This document shows positions 18,782 to 27,726 of a DNA stretch of 64,000 nucleotides, piece by piece (positions within the stretch are counted from its first letter, which is position 1; each line of letters begins with the position of its first letter). The stretch lies in the NCBI GenBank assembly GCA_000437435.1, contig FR899628.1:89614-153613 (forward strand), in the 5' to 3' direction. The notes under the pieces are model-generated. The model was given only the letters and a program-made list of their open reading frames with translations, had not been told where the DNA came from and made no database searches. This DNA is from Clostridium sp. CAG:768. Lineage in GTDB: Bacteria; Cyanobacteriota; Vampirovibrionia; Gastranaerophilales; Gastranaerophilaceae. The position numbers were made by a program, and so were the translations under genes.

Positions 18782-19102
18782 ATGAAAAAAAGACTTTTAA
18801 TTTTAACTTTAACAGCATTATGTGTATTACCTGCATATGCAGAATTAACTGTAAAAGATACAACTAGCACTGAATTCATGAAAAATCAAGGATATTCATC
18901 TGCTTTAGTTCAAACAACACAAAAATCAATTGCAAGAGCTAATGGAGAACCATTAACAGAACCTGTTGAAAAAGAATACTATAATCAACCGGTAATTAAA
19001 GCTGTAAGAAGATTTTTTATGTATATTGATCCATCATACGATGATCACTCATTTGTAAATGATCATGACATAAAAACATCACCTAGTTATGAAGATCTAT
19101 AA
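18782..19102 (+). CDS. Small exported protein of unknown function
   Basis: A 106-residue protein with a clear signal peptide (MKKRLLILTLTALCVLPAYA, cleavage after AYA). The mature part is short, polar and Asp/Tyr-rich at its end (YIDPSYDDHSFVNDHD). The GTG at 18776 overlaps the GAGGTGG ribosome site, so the ATG at 18782 is chosen. It overlaps the next exported TPR gene by 14 bases, so they are coupled. No family is recognised. Confidence 0.75.
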   Translation: MKKRLLILTLTALCVLPAYAELTVKDTTSTEFMKNQGYSSALVQTTQKSIARANGEPLTEPVEKEYYNQPVIKAVRRFFMYIDPSYDDHSFVNDHDIKTSPSYEDL

Positions 19103-19751
19103 ACATATAAAATTATTTCCACTTCTTTTTTTATTAATGCTATTAACATTGAATTCAAATATTTCTATAGCTGCAGTATCTGGACGCTTGGAATATAATT
19201 CTGTATTATTTGATTATTCAAAATTAAATTTTAGCTCTATCAAAAAAGAAGCAGATAAAAATTTTGATTTATATCTGCAAACAAAAAATAGAACAGATAA
19301 AAAGAAATTCTTAAATTTAGCAACAAGCAAATATTATATCCTAACAAAGATTGATTACACAAGGATTGAACCATATATTCAACTTGGAAGAATATATGAT
19401 TATACAGATCACCCAAGATTAGCTAAAGAATATTTTTCAAAAGCTATAAATATTGAACCCGACAATCCTTCTGCAAATTTCTACTTTGGAGAATTTTATT
19501 ATACAAGACGAGATTACAACAGAGCTTTAAAATATTATAGAATTGCTTATAATAATGGATACAGTAATAAATATGATATAAATATTAGACTTGCAACAAT
19601 CAATGAAAAACTAGCTGATTTAATAAATGCAAAAAAATTCTACGAGATATCGTATTCAATAAAACCAGACAATAAAATTCAAGAAAAAATACAACTCTTA
19701 AATGAGCTAAATTATGATAAATCAGAATATTATCATATTATCAGGGAGTAA
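19089..19751 (+). CDS. Exported TPR-repeat protein
   Basis: The 220-residue protein has a signal peptide (about residues 1-28, FPLLFLLMLLTLNS) followed by tetratricopeptide repeats (about 85-200; a clear one is RLAKEYFSKAINIEPDNPSANFYFGEFYY). Its start lies inside the end of the preceding small exported gene, and the glycosidase gene follows after nine bases. The three probably form one exported unit, with this protein as a periplasmic scaffold. No catalytic residues are seen. Confidence 0.8.
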   Translation: MKIYKHIKLFPLLFLLMLLTLNSNISIAAVSGRLEYNSVLFDYSKLNFSSIKKEADKNFDLYLQTKNRTDKKKFLNLATSKYYILTKIDYTRIEPYIQLGRIYDYTDHPRLAKEYFSKAINIEPDNPSANFYFGEFYYTRRDYNRALKYYRIAYNNGYSNKYDINIRLATINEKLADLINAKKFYEISYSIKPDNKIQEKIQLLNELNYDKSEYYHIIRE

Positions 19752-19760
19752 AAGCAGACA

Positions 19761-21719
19761 ATGAAAATAAAAAATACCTTAATTATACTTTTATTATTTT
19801 TACTAACAACATCATTTGCAAAAGCTGAAGATATAGATCAATCTTTAACAGCTAAAATAAGTCCTCAAACAGGACCTCAGCAGTCTGTTAATCAAACACA
19901 ACAAACAAACCTTGATAATTCATATCTTGGAAGTATATATGATGATACATTAGCTCCGGTTTTCAAACCTTATGAAGCTGGAAAGAATGAAGTAGTATTT
20001 AGCTATACAAAAAACTTAATTAATGCAATTGATCCTACTGCTTATACTAATAAAACAGGAAGCTATCTTCCTGGAGCAAGAGGGATAAATCAATTAGTTA
20101 TTTACACTCCCAACTATGGTCCTAGAACAAACACAAATGAATTTGGTGCCGAAGCTATAGTAGAAGGTAACACAGTAACAGAATTATCCGGAGCTGATTC
20201 CTTAATTCCTCCAAATGGTATTGTAATAAGCGGACATGGTCGAGCTAAAACTTGGATGAATTCAAGTATTAAAATTGGAACAAAAATCTATATTGATAGA
20301 GCTTCTAATTTAATATACACATATACAACATCTGAAAGTTATATTTTTGAATCAGAGAAAAAAATAAGTGAAGCAGAACAAATGCTTCAATATTACCGTT
20401 CATTAAGTCCTGATTACAATTGGAGAATACCAACAAGTTATATTAACGATGCAAAAGATTATCTAAAAAAAGCAAGAAAAAACCCTGATGAAGTAAAAAA
20501 ATATTCACAACTTGCAATAGAAGCATCAAATGATGCATTAAAAAGCGTTGTTCCATATAAAAATGGAGAATTAAAAGGAGTCTGGATTAGACCAACAGAA
20601 ACCTCTGAAGAAGAAATTGAAAAAACACTTAATAGATTAAAACATGCAGGAATCGATAATATATTTTTAGAAACATATTTTCATGGTAAAACAATATTCC
20701 CAAGCAAAACAATGGAAGCATACGGTTTTACCCCTCAATATGAAAAATTTGTAGGTATAGATCCTCTTGAAATTTGGATTAGAGAAGCACATAAAAGAAA
20801 CATAAAAGTTCATACATGGTTTGAAACTTTTTATGTAGGACCTCAAAATCCAAAAGACAACCCAAAAAGTATTTTGGCAATGAACCCATCTTGGGGTAAT
20901 AAAATAAAAAAAGATATTGATTCTGTGGACCCATCAAAATCAACATCAGAACATAACGGTTATTTCCTTGACCCTGCAAATCCTTATGTTCAAGACTTTG
21001 TTGTAAAATTAGCAGATGAAATTATTACCAGATACAAACCGGATGGCATCAACCTTGATTACATCAGATACCCAAATTGTGTATCATTAAATGAAAACTC
21101 AAATTGGGGATATACCGATTATGCTAGAAATGATTTCCAAACAATCTATGGTGTAGACCCTGCAGATATTCTAAAAACAGATCCACTTTGGCTGGAATGG
21201 AATAATTACAGAAGAGAACAAGTTACAAATGTTGTAAAAAAAATCGGAGAAATGGGTAAAAAATCAAACACATATATCAGTGCAGTAATTTTCCCAGACA
21301 GATTAGCAGCTCTTGATCATAAACAACAAGACTGGAGAACTTGGACTACAAGAGGTTATATAAACGGTCTTACTCCACTATTCTTAACTTGTGACTCTAA
21401 AACAGCAAATAAAATGATGTCAGACGTAATTAACGCTAAATCTGGAAACACCGATTTTTATGCAGGTCTTTTTGTAACTTTTATGGGCGGTACTGATGAA
21501 GATTTAATCAGACTAATTCATGAAGCTCGAAAAGTAAACGCTAAAGGTGTTATACTATTTGATTACGCTCATTTGAATAATAAATATATTAATACCCTAT
21601 CGAAGAGTGTATTTGCACAACGTTCACCAATAAGAAAACCATTATACCAACCGGAACAACAAAAACAACTTCAAAAACAAGATACTAAAGGCTGGTGGAT
21701 TTTCAAAAAAGAATCATAA
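19761..21719 (+). CDS. Exported family-10-like glycoside hydrolase (GHL10/DUF187 type)
   Basis: The 652-residue protein has a signal peptide (IILLLFLLTTSFAKA). An N-terminal region of about 240 residues of unclear fold follows (it includes GIVISGHGRAKTWM), then a TIM-barrel GHL10 domain starting at GVWIRPTE (about residue 273). IKVHTWFE, PYVQDFVVKLADEI and PDGINLDYIRYP are typical of this barrel, which acts on bacterial cell-surface glycans. It is last in an exported three-gene unit with the TPR protein. Substrate unknown; peptidoglycan-type glycans are plausible. Confidence 0.85.
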   Translation: MKIKNTLIILLLFLLTTSFAKAEDIDQSLTAKISPQTGPQQSVNQTQQTNLDNSYLGSIYDDTLAPVFKPYEAGKNEVVFSYTKNLINAIDPTAYTNKTGSYLPGARGINQLVIYTPNYGPRTNTNEFGAEAIVEGNTVTELSGADSLIPPNGIVISGHGRAKTWMNSSIKIGTKIYIDRASNLIYTYTTSESYIFESEKKISEAEQMLQYYRSLSPDYNWRIPTSYINDAKDYLKKARKNPDEVKKYSQLAIEASNDALKSVVPYKNGELKGVWIRPTETSEEEIEKTLNRLKHAGIDNIFLETYFHGKTIFPSKTMEAYGFTPQYEKFVGIDPLEIWIREAHKRNIKVHTWFETFYVGPQNPKDNPKSILAMNPSWGNKIKKDIDSVDPSKSTSEHNGYFLDPANPYVQDFVVKLADEIITRYKPDGINLDYIRYPNCVSLNENSNWGYTDYARNDFQTIYGVDPADILKTDPLWLEWNNYRREQVTNVVKKIGEMGKKSNTYISAVIFPDRLAALDHKQQDWRTWTTRGYINGLTPLFLTCDSKTANKMMSDVINAKSGNTDFYAGLFVTFMGGTDEDLIRLIHEARKVNAKGVILFDYAHLNNKYINTLSKSVFAQRSPIRKPLYQPEQQKQLQKQDTKGWWIFKKES

Positions 21720-21754
21720 TAATTTAAAGTTATATTTATAATATAATTTTAAAT

Positions 21755-24127
21755 ATGATTAGGAATGCTGTTGCTAATACAATGCAGAATAAAAATACTG
21801 TAATGTTTATTACTGCAATAATATTTATGATTGGAATTCTTGCTTATTTCAACGATATTGCAATTATTTCAGCTTTTTTATTAACAATTCTTGCTGTATT
21901 TTTAATCATAAAAAATTATATTCCAACTAAGTACATAATCTTTTGGATAGTTATATTCTATTTCGGCTTTTTCAATGCATATTTTAGAACAACAAATTCA
22001 GATGACTTAGTGCAGTTTGCAAGACAAAATGTAACTATCCAAGGTCAAATAACATCAATACCTAATAGCGACGGAAAAGGAAAAACGAAATTTTTCTTTA
22101 AAGCTGATACTCTTAACGGAGAAAATATTAAAGGCAAAACATTAATTACATATACAGGGAATAAAGAATTAAAAATCGGAAATTATTATCAGACTAAAGG
22201 CAAATTAAGAACACCTTTCAAAGCAAGCAATCCATCACAATTTAACTATGGCAAATACCTTAGAAATTTCAACACATACACAGTATTTTACACAGATGAA
22301 ATAACTCCTGCAGCAAAAACTCCGACGGTAAAATGGAAATTCTTACAAAACTTAAACAACTTAAGAGATAAAATCATAAATGTACATAGCAAATATTTAA
22401 AATCCCCAAACCTTGAAATTTTAGGTGGTATTGTTTTTGGAGATGATGCTATTGCACCACCTGATTACATAAAAGCATCCTTTATAAATTCAGGACTTTT
22501 ACATATTTTAGCGGCATCAGGTATGAACGTTGCATTTATATACGGTTTTTGGGTGTTTTTTATGCGGCGTATAAGAGCTCCATTTAAAATTACGGTTTTA
22601 TCTGGAATGGTATTAGTTATATTTTATACAATGATGACCGGTATGGGAGCATCTGTATTAAGAGCTGCTTTAATGCTTTTATTAATTCTTGCAGGAAAAT
22701 TAATTGATAGAGATGCTCACACAATATCCCTTTTATCTTTTGTAGCAACTATACTTTTAATATACAATCCTGCTTATATAAACGATGTTGGATTTCAATT
22801 ATCATTTATTGTGACATTCGGGCTTCTCACAACTGCAAATATAATTTTTGACAAATATAAAGATTCAAAAATTCCAGACTTTTTAATCGGAGCTCTTTTA
22901 ATTCCTGTAGTTGCACAAATTTGGGTAGCACCAATACAAATGTTCTATTTTAACACATTTAGCACATATTCAATATTTGCAAATATATTGAGTATGCCAT
23001 TTTTAAGCGTAATAAGCTTTGGCGGTTTTGTAAGTTCTATCATAGCAATGTTTGCACCATTCACAGATAAAATATGTATGCTATTTGATTTGATACTAAA
23101 TTATGTATTGAATATCTTAGTCTTTATCTCAAACTTTTTTGCACAACTACCGCATTCATTATGCACAACAAGACACCCAAGTATTATTCAAATATTCATT
23201 TATTACGGAATAATTCTATCTATCACACTTGGAATAAAAACAGGATTTAATAAAAAACTTAAAATATTTTGTCTATCTTTGCTAACCTTATTATTAATTT
23301 CATTTATACAAATTCCATCAAACAATTTAGAAGTAATTGTATTTGATGTTCAAAATGCAGATTGTTTCTTAATAAAAACACCAGAAAATAAATATTTTAT
23401 AATCGATACAGGCAAATCAGGGTACAAAGGCAGCAAAGCCCAAGCAAATTCAATCATTATAAAATATTTAAAAGACAGAGGAATAAAAAATATTGAAGCC
23501 CTGATTATAACTCACTTTGACAACGATCATTCAGGCGGTGCTGTCGATATAATGAAAAACTTAAAAGTTAAACAAGTATATATAAATTCTTACAATGACA
23601 AGTCTACAACTTCAAAAATAATTTATGATGCTTTAGAAAAAAATCAAATTCCAAACAAAATACCTTCAAATAATTCATCAATATATATAGAAAACAACTT
23701 AAATATCCAAACTTATCATGCAAAAACCGATAAAGAAAATGATAACTCTATAATTACACTACTTAGTTATAAAAATTTTGACATGTTATTTATGGGAGAT
23801 GCAGGAACAAAAGCTTTTGATCAATTAAAATCTGATATTCCAACAAATATTGAAGTTCTAAAAGTAGGACATCACGGAAGTTTAAATACAGTAAATAAAG
23901 AAATGCTTGAGCATATAAAACCTGAAACTTCAATAATTTCTACAGGAATAAATTCGTTCGGACATCCATATAAAGGTACACTTGATACTTTGAGAGAAAC
24001 AAACATTTATAGAACTGACAGACATAACTCCATTAAAATAAAAACAAATGGAGATGAATATTCAATTTATACATTTAATCCTAAAAAGAAAAAATATATA
24101 AAAACTCAACAATCGAAAACATACTAA
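21755..24127 (+). CDS. comEC: DNA internalisation competence protein ComEC/Rec2
   Basis: The 790-residue protein has the ComEC layout: two N-terminal membrane helices, an OB-fold segment (about residues 95-190), the Competence membrane domain (LLHILAASGMNVAFIYGF, VLRAALMLLLI) and a C-terminal metallo-beta-lactamase-like domain. The latter begins with VIVFDVQNADCFLI, and its HFDNDHSGG motif lies near residue 587. ComEC forms the inner-membrane channel for single-stranded DNA in natural transformation. Its presence beside pilin-like genes elsewhere in the window suggests DNA uptake capacity. Confidence 0.93.
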   Translation: MIRNAVANTMQNKNTVMFITAIIFMIGILAYFNDIAIISAFLLTILAVFLIIKNYIPTKYIIFWIVIFYFGFFNAYFRTTNSDDLVQFARQNVTIQGQITSIPNSDGKGKTKFFFKADTLNGENIKGKTLITYTGNKELKIGNYYQTKGKLRTPFKASNPSQFNYGKYLRNFNTYTVFYTDEITPAAKTPTVKWKFLQNLNNLRDKIINVHSKYLKSPNLEILGGIVFGDDAIAPPDYIKASFINSGLLHILAASGMNVAFIYGFWVFFMRRIRAPFKITVLSGMVLVIFYTMMTGMGASVLRAALMLLLILAGKLIDRDAHTISLLSFVATILLIYNPAYINDVGFQLSFIVTFGLLTTANIIFDKYKDSKIPDFLIGALLIPVVAQIWVAPIQMFYFNTFSTYSIFANILSMPFLSVISFGGFVSSIIAMFAPFTDKICMLFDLILNYVLNILVFISNFFAQLPHSLCTTRHPSIIQIFIYYGIILSITLGIKTGFNKKLKIFCLSLLTLLLISFIQIPSNNLEVIVFDVQNADCFLIKTPENKYFIIDTGKSGYKGSKAQANSIIIKYLKDRGIKNIEALIITHFDNDHSGGAVDIMKNLKVKQVYINSYNDKSTTSKIIYDALEKNQIPNKIPSNNSSIYIENNLNIQTYHAKTDKENDNSIITLLSYKNFDMLFMGDAGTKAFDQLKSDIPTNIEVLKVGHHGSLNTVNKEMLEHIKPETSIISTGINSFGHPYKGTLDTLRETNIYRTDRHNSIKIKTNGDEYSIYTFNPKKKKYIKTQQSKTY

Positions 24128-24886
24128 TTAAACTAAAGACATTTTATCTTCAAGAGCAGTCTCAATTTCATCAATAATTAAAGTTGCAGCAGCAATTCTA
24201 TCATCAGCAGATGTAATAGGACGACCTACAACCATATAATCAACTCCGGATAAAATAGCATCTCTAGGAGTATCAACCCTAACTTGATCATTAACGGAAG
24301 ACCAGGTAGGACGGGTTGCCGGACATAAAATTATAAAATCATCACCTATTTCTTTACGAATCCTACGTGCTTCTTCAGCACTAGCTACAACACCGTCAAG
24401 ACCTGATTCCCTTGCAACTTTAGCAAGCTGCAATACAAAATCTTCAATATTTTTATCAACACAAAGCTCTGTTGTTAAAGTCTTTTGTCCAAAACTAGAT
24501 AATAGAGTAACCCCTAAAATAGTTGGAGGTTCAATACCCATAGACTTGGCAGCTGCTCTAGATGCTCTCACAACAGCCGATGTCATTTTTGAACCACCCT
24601 GAATATGTACATTGAAAAAATTAATATTATTTTTTACTAAACTAATACAAGCCTTTTGCACAGTATGTGGAATATCATGGAATTTACAATCATAATAGCA
24701 TTTTGCGCCATTTTCTTCCAATAGTCTGAATGCCTCAAACCCATAATTCACAATTAAAGGCAAACCGACTTTAAAATATCCTACATAATCTTTTAACTCA
24801 TTTACTAATTCATGAGCTTCTTTTAAATTGTCAACATCCAATGCTAAAATAATTCGATCTTTAGCTGTTTTAGGTTTCTCTATCAT
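24128..24886 (-). CDS. pyrF: Orotidine 5'-phosphate decarboxylase
   Basis: The 252-residue enzyme decarboxylates OMP to UMP in pyrimidine synthesis. ILALDVDN near the N-terminus and the catalytic DCKFHDIPHTV motif identify it, followed by GVDYMVVGRPIT near the C-terminus. The frame extends to 24925, but MIEKPKTAKDR (ATG 24886) is the natural start. It converges on comEC with no gap, and rmuC lies upstream on the same strand. Confidence 0.93.
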   Translation of the reverse strand: MIEKPKTAKDRIILALDVDNLKEAHELVNELKDYVGYFKVGLPLIVNYGFEAFRLLEENGAKCYYDCKFHDIPHTVQKACISLVKNNINFFNVHIQGGSKMTSAVVRASRAAAKSMGIEPPTILGVTLLSSFGQKTLTTELCVDKNIEDFVLQLAKVARESGLDGVVASAEEARRIRKEIGDDFIILCPATRPTWSSVNDQVRVDTPRDAILSGVDYMVVGRPITSADDRIAAATLIIDEIETALEDKMSLV

Positions 24887-24960
24887 ATTAACAAAAAATA
24901 TAGCACTACAAAAAAATAAAATCAACCCTTATAAGAATTAAGCTTGTAATACAACTTTTC

Positions 24961-26037
24961 TTAATCAAGATTAATATCTTCAGGCATTTCGGGTAGTTCT
25001 TTTGTATAAGTACATCCTAATTTTTCCAGTTTTTCAATTTGATTAATTATATTCCCACGACCGTTTAGTTTTTTTAATGAATTTGATAAATCATCTTGGA
25101 TGTTTAATAATTCATTTAATAAGGTAGCAAATTTATCATGAACAGATGTACATAATCTTGACATTTCTAGAACATTTTTATTTTGTCTATCAACAATATG
25201 GAATGCATTAATAATTTTCAAAGCCGCAAGTAAAGTTGATGGAGATACAGGCATTACTCTATTTTTCCAGGCATAATCCCATAAAGCATAATCATCACAA
25301 AACATCATTGAATAACAACTTTCAATAGGTATAAACATCAAAACATAATCAGGTGAAGCTTCTTCTACAGAATATTCTCTTTTTGCCAAACCATTTATAT
25401 GTGCTTTCGTTGAATCCACAAATTGTTTTAAATGAATTTGTTTTTCGTTTTCATCTTGCGCGTTTAGAAAACCGTCCCAAGCTGCAAAAGATGTTTTGCT
25501 ATCTATATAAACACATCTACCTTCAGGCAAAAATACAGTTGCATCAGGTTTACCCTCTGCGGTGCCTTTTTGGATTTTATATTCTTCATTTTTTCGCAAT
25601 CCTGAAGCTTCCAAAACTCGTTCGAGAACAATTTCTCCCCATTTACCTGATGTTCTGTTGTCAGCTTTCATTACACTCACTAGAGAATTTGCATCAAGAG
25701 AGATTTTATTTCCTGTTTCAAGAAAACTTTTTATATTCATATCAAAAGTTTTAAAATGGTCAGACTCAGTTCTAAAGTTTTCTTCAGTACGTCTTTCAAA
25801 ATCTTCAATCTTTTCTTTAAATCTTTTGAAAAATTCATCCAACTTTTCTCTGTTTTGAACAGATAACTCAGATGAATGTTCTTTAAAAATTCTATTAGCA
25901 GTATTTTCAAAATACAACTTCATCTGCTCCAACATTAAATCTCTTGATACCTTATCGTTTTTACTCATTACTTTAAAAGATATAAACACGCACAAAGCAC
26001 CAATTAAAAAACCAACCAAAAATATTAAAAATTCCAT
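24961..26037 (-). CDS. rmuC: DNA recombination protein RmuC
   Basis: The 358-residue protein has an N-terminal membrane helix (FLIFLVGFLIGALCVFISF), a coiled coil and the RmuC nuclease-like domain with SGKWGEIVLERVLE, KPDATVFLPEG and VYIDSKTSFAAW. RmuC limits inversions at short inverted repeats. The ATG at 26037 is better spaced from GAGGG than the one at 26043. The 255-base gap upstream (26044-26298) holds promoters of the divergent genes and a short direct repeat (AGCATGAT twice near 26140). Confidence 0.9.
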   Translation of the reverse strand: MEFLIFLVGFLIGALCVFISFKVMSKNDKVSRDLMLEQMKLYFENTANRIFKEHSSELSVQNREKLDEFFKRFKEKIEDFERRTEENFRTESDHFKTFDMNIKSFLETGNKISLDANSLVSVMKADNRTSGKWGEIVLERVLEASGLRKNEEYKIQKGTAEGKPDATVFLPEGRCVYIDSKTSFAAWDGFLNAQDENEKQIHLKQFVDSTKAHINGLAKREYSVEEASPDYVLMFIPIESCYSMMFCDDYALWDYAWKNRVMPVSPSTLLAALKIINAFHIVDRQNKNVLEMSRLCTSVHDKFATLLNELLNIQDDLSNSLKKLNGRGNIINQIEKLEKLGCTYTKELPEMPEDINLD

Positions 26038-26298
26038 ACGCATACCCTCTTAATAAAAAAATTATACCACAGGAAGATTACACTAAAAAGATTAAAAAAA
26101 GTTTTATCAACCATGTGGCTAAAACTACTAAAAGCATGATGTAGAGCATGATTGAGAAATTTTACCAATCTAAAGATGTAAGACAAATTCTCAAACCTTA
26201 ATCTTACCAATATCAATCAGGACATGGATGAAAAAGACCATACAAAAATAGTAGTATGTATAGTGTAGAGGGAAGCTTAAAAAACAGGGAGATAAAAA

Positions 26299-26994
26299 AT
26301 GAGAGAGTTCAAAAGAAGATCAAGAGTATTATTAATCGATGATAACGCAGATCATTTAAGAGGAGTTAAAGAATTAATTACACTTGAAAGTAGTTATGAA
26401 GTTGTAGGAGCTACAACAAGTGCTAATATAGGGATTAACTTAGCAAAGAAATATCGCCCTGATATTATCTTGATGGACATCAATATGCCAGAAAAAGATG
26501 GCCTTCAAGCAATCCAAGAAATAGAAAAATTAGACTTAGGAATCAGAGTAATTGCATTAAGTGGATATGATGATGCTGATCTAATCTTTAGAGCAATGAA
26601 AATAGGTGCTAAAGGCTATGTTTTAAAAACTATGGCATCAGCTCAACTTATTTATGCTATGGATGAAGTTGCTTCTGGCAAAATTTATCTTCCAAATGCT
26701 CTTACATCAAGATTTTTTGAATATTTTCAACGTTCATTCAAAGAAGAAGCACAAACAGCCGCAGAAGAAAATTTACTTACATATTTAACAGCTAGAGAAG
26801 AAGAAGTTTTAGACTTACTTACACAGGGTAATAACTACAAGGGTATTGCAGGAAAATTATTTATATCTGAAACTACAGTTAAGACTCACGTAAATAATAT
26901 ATTCCAAAAATTACAAGTAAATGACAGAACTCAAGCTGTTTTATATGCACTAAACAATGGCTTTGCAAACAGAAGACATAAAATGGCTGTTTAA
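26299..26994 (+). CDS. NarL/FixJ-family response regulator
   Basis: The 231-residue protein has a receiver domain with the acidic pocket (Asp14, Asp15), phospho-acceptor Asp60 (IILMDINMP) and conserved Lys in YVLKT, plus a C-terminal LuxR-type helix-turn-helix (LTAREEEVLDLLTQG, SETTVKTHVNNIFQKL). A good GGGAG ribosome site precedes the ATG. The next gene is a soluble histidine kinase, so they should form a pair. Target genes are unknown. Confidence 0.93.
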   Translation: MREFKRRSRVLLIDDNADHLRGVKELITLESSYEVVGATTSANIGINLAKKYRPDIILMDINMPEKDGLQAIQEIEKLDLGIRVIALSGYDDADLIFRAMKIGAKGYVLKTMASAQLIYAMDEVASGKIYLPNALTSRFFEYFQRSFKEEAQTAAEENLLTYLTAREEEVLDLLTQGNNYKGIAGKLFISETTVKTHVNNIFQKLQVNDRTQAVLYALNNGFANRRHKMAV

Positions 26995-27019
26995 TTTGAT
27001 ACTTTTAATATAAGTGTTT

Positions 27020-27049
27020 AAAGGTTCAGTCTTAAAAAACTGAACCTTT
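27020..27049 (+). promoter_or_regulatory. Hairpin between response regulator and kinase
   Basis: AAAGGTTCAGT and ACTGAACCTTT form an 11-bp stem with an 8-base loop but no T-run. It probably reduces readthrough or stabilises the upstream message, keeping kinase levels below regulator levels. Confidence 0.55.
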
Positions 27050-27066
27050 AATGTTGAAGAGGGGAA

Positions 27067-27726
27067 ATGAATAATACTAATTTAATATACGAACAATCAA
27101 GATGTGTAGCACATGAAATAAGAAATCACCTTTCTATTTGCGAAATTTACACCCAAATTATAAAAAAGAATTTAGAACAAGAAGGAATTGAAAACAAATC
27201 AATTGATAATGCTATAAATTGTATTAGCAAATCATTAAAAATAATGAATAATTCATTACTTGATCTAAAATCTTTAAACAACTTTTCACCAAAAGAATGC
27301 AATATTAAAGAAATTCTAGAAGAAGGAGTAAAACTATCAACTGTATATATTCATGAAAAAGATATCACAATAAATTGTCATATCAAAGATGATTCCAAAG
27401 TATACATAGATGAAAATAAATTCCTAGCCTGCATCGTAAACATAATAAAAAATGCCATAGAAGCTATCGAACATAAGGGTCAAATTAATGTTTCACTAGA
27501 AATTAAAAATAATGAGGTACACATAAAAATTTCAAATAACGGAAGTCCAATCTCAAAAGAAAAACAATCAATGATTTTTGAAGAAGGCTATACTACAAAA
27601 TCTACAGGCAGCGGACTTGGACTACATATATGCGTAGATAATCTGAAAGCTCAAAATGCTATTTTAAAATTAAATAAATCAACATCTGAAATAACAGAAT
27701 TTGAAATTATATTGCCTGTTGCTTAA
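27067..27726 (+). CDS. Soluble sensor histidine kinase without sensor domain
   Basis: The 219-residue protein is a minimal kinase: H-box AHEIRNHLS (His16), dimerisation helices and an HATPase_c domain with NIIKNAIEA and GSGLGLHI. No membrane or input domain precedes the H-box, so it must be controlled by a partner. The G1 box reads SNNGSPIS, with Asn where Asp is usual. The start has AGGGG seven bases upstream. It follows the NarL-type regulator and converges with the 756-residue membrane protein gene by 20 bases. Confidence 0.9.
   Translation: MNNTNLIYEQSRCVAHEIRNHLSICEIYTQIIKKNLEQEGIENKSIDNAINCISKSLKIMNNSLLDLKSLNNFSPKECNIKEILEEGVKLSTVYIHEKDITINCHIKDDSKVYIDENKFLACIVNIIKNAIEAIEHKGQINVSLEIKNNEVHIKISNNGSPISKEKQSMIFEEGYTTKSTGSGLGLHICVDNLKAQNAILKLNKSTSEITEFEIILPVA

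Noticed and set aside
25353..25858. Two overlapping plus-strand frames of 133 and 98 codons inside rmuC
   Set aside because: Both are antisense to the conserved RmuC domain and have Leu/Phe-rich composition without family features.
26135..26155. AGCATGAT direct repeat upstream of the response regulator as an operator
   Set aside because: Only two short copies in an AT-rich gap; no symmetry and no matching copy near the kinase gene.
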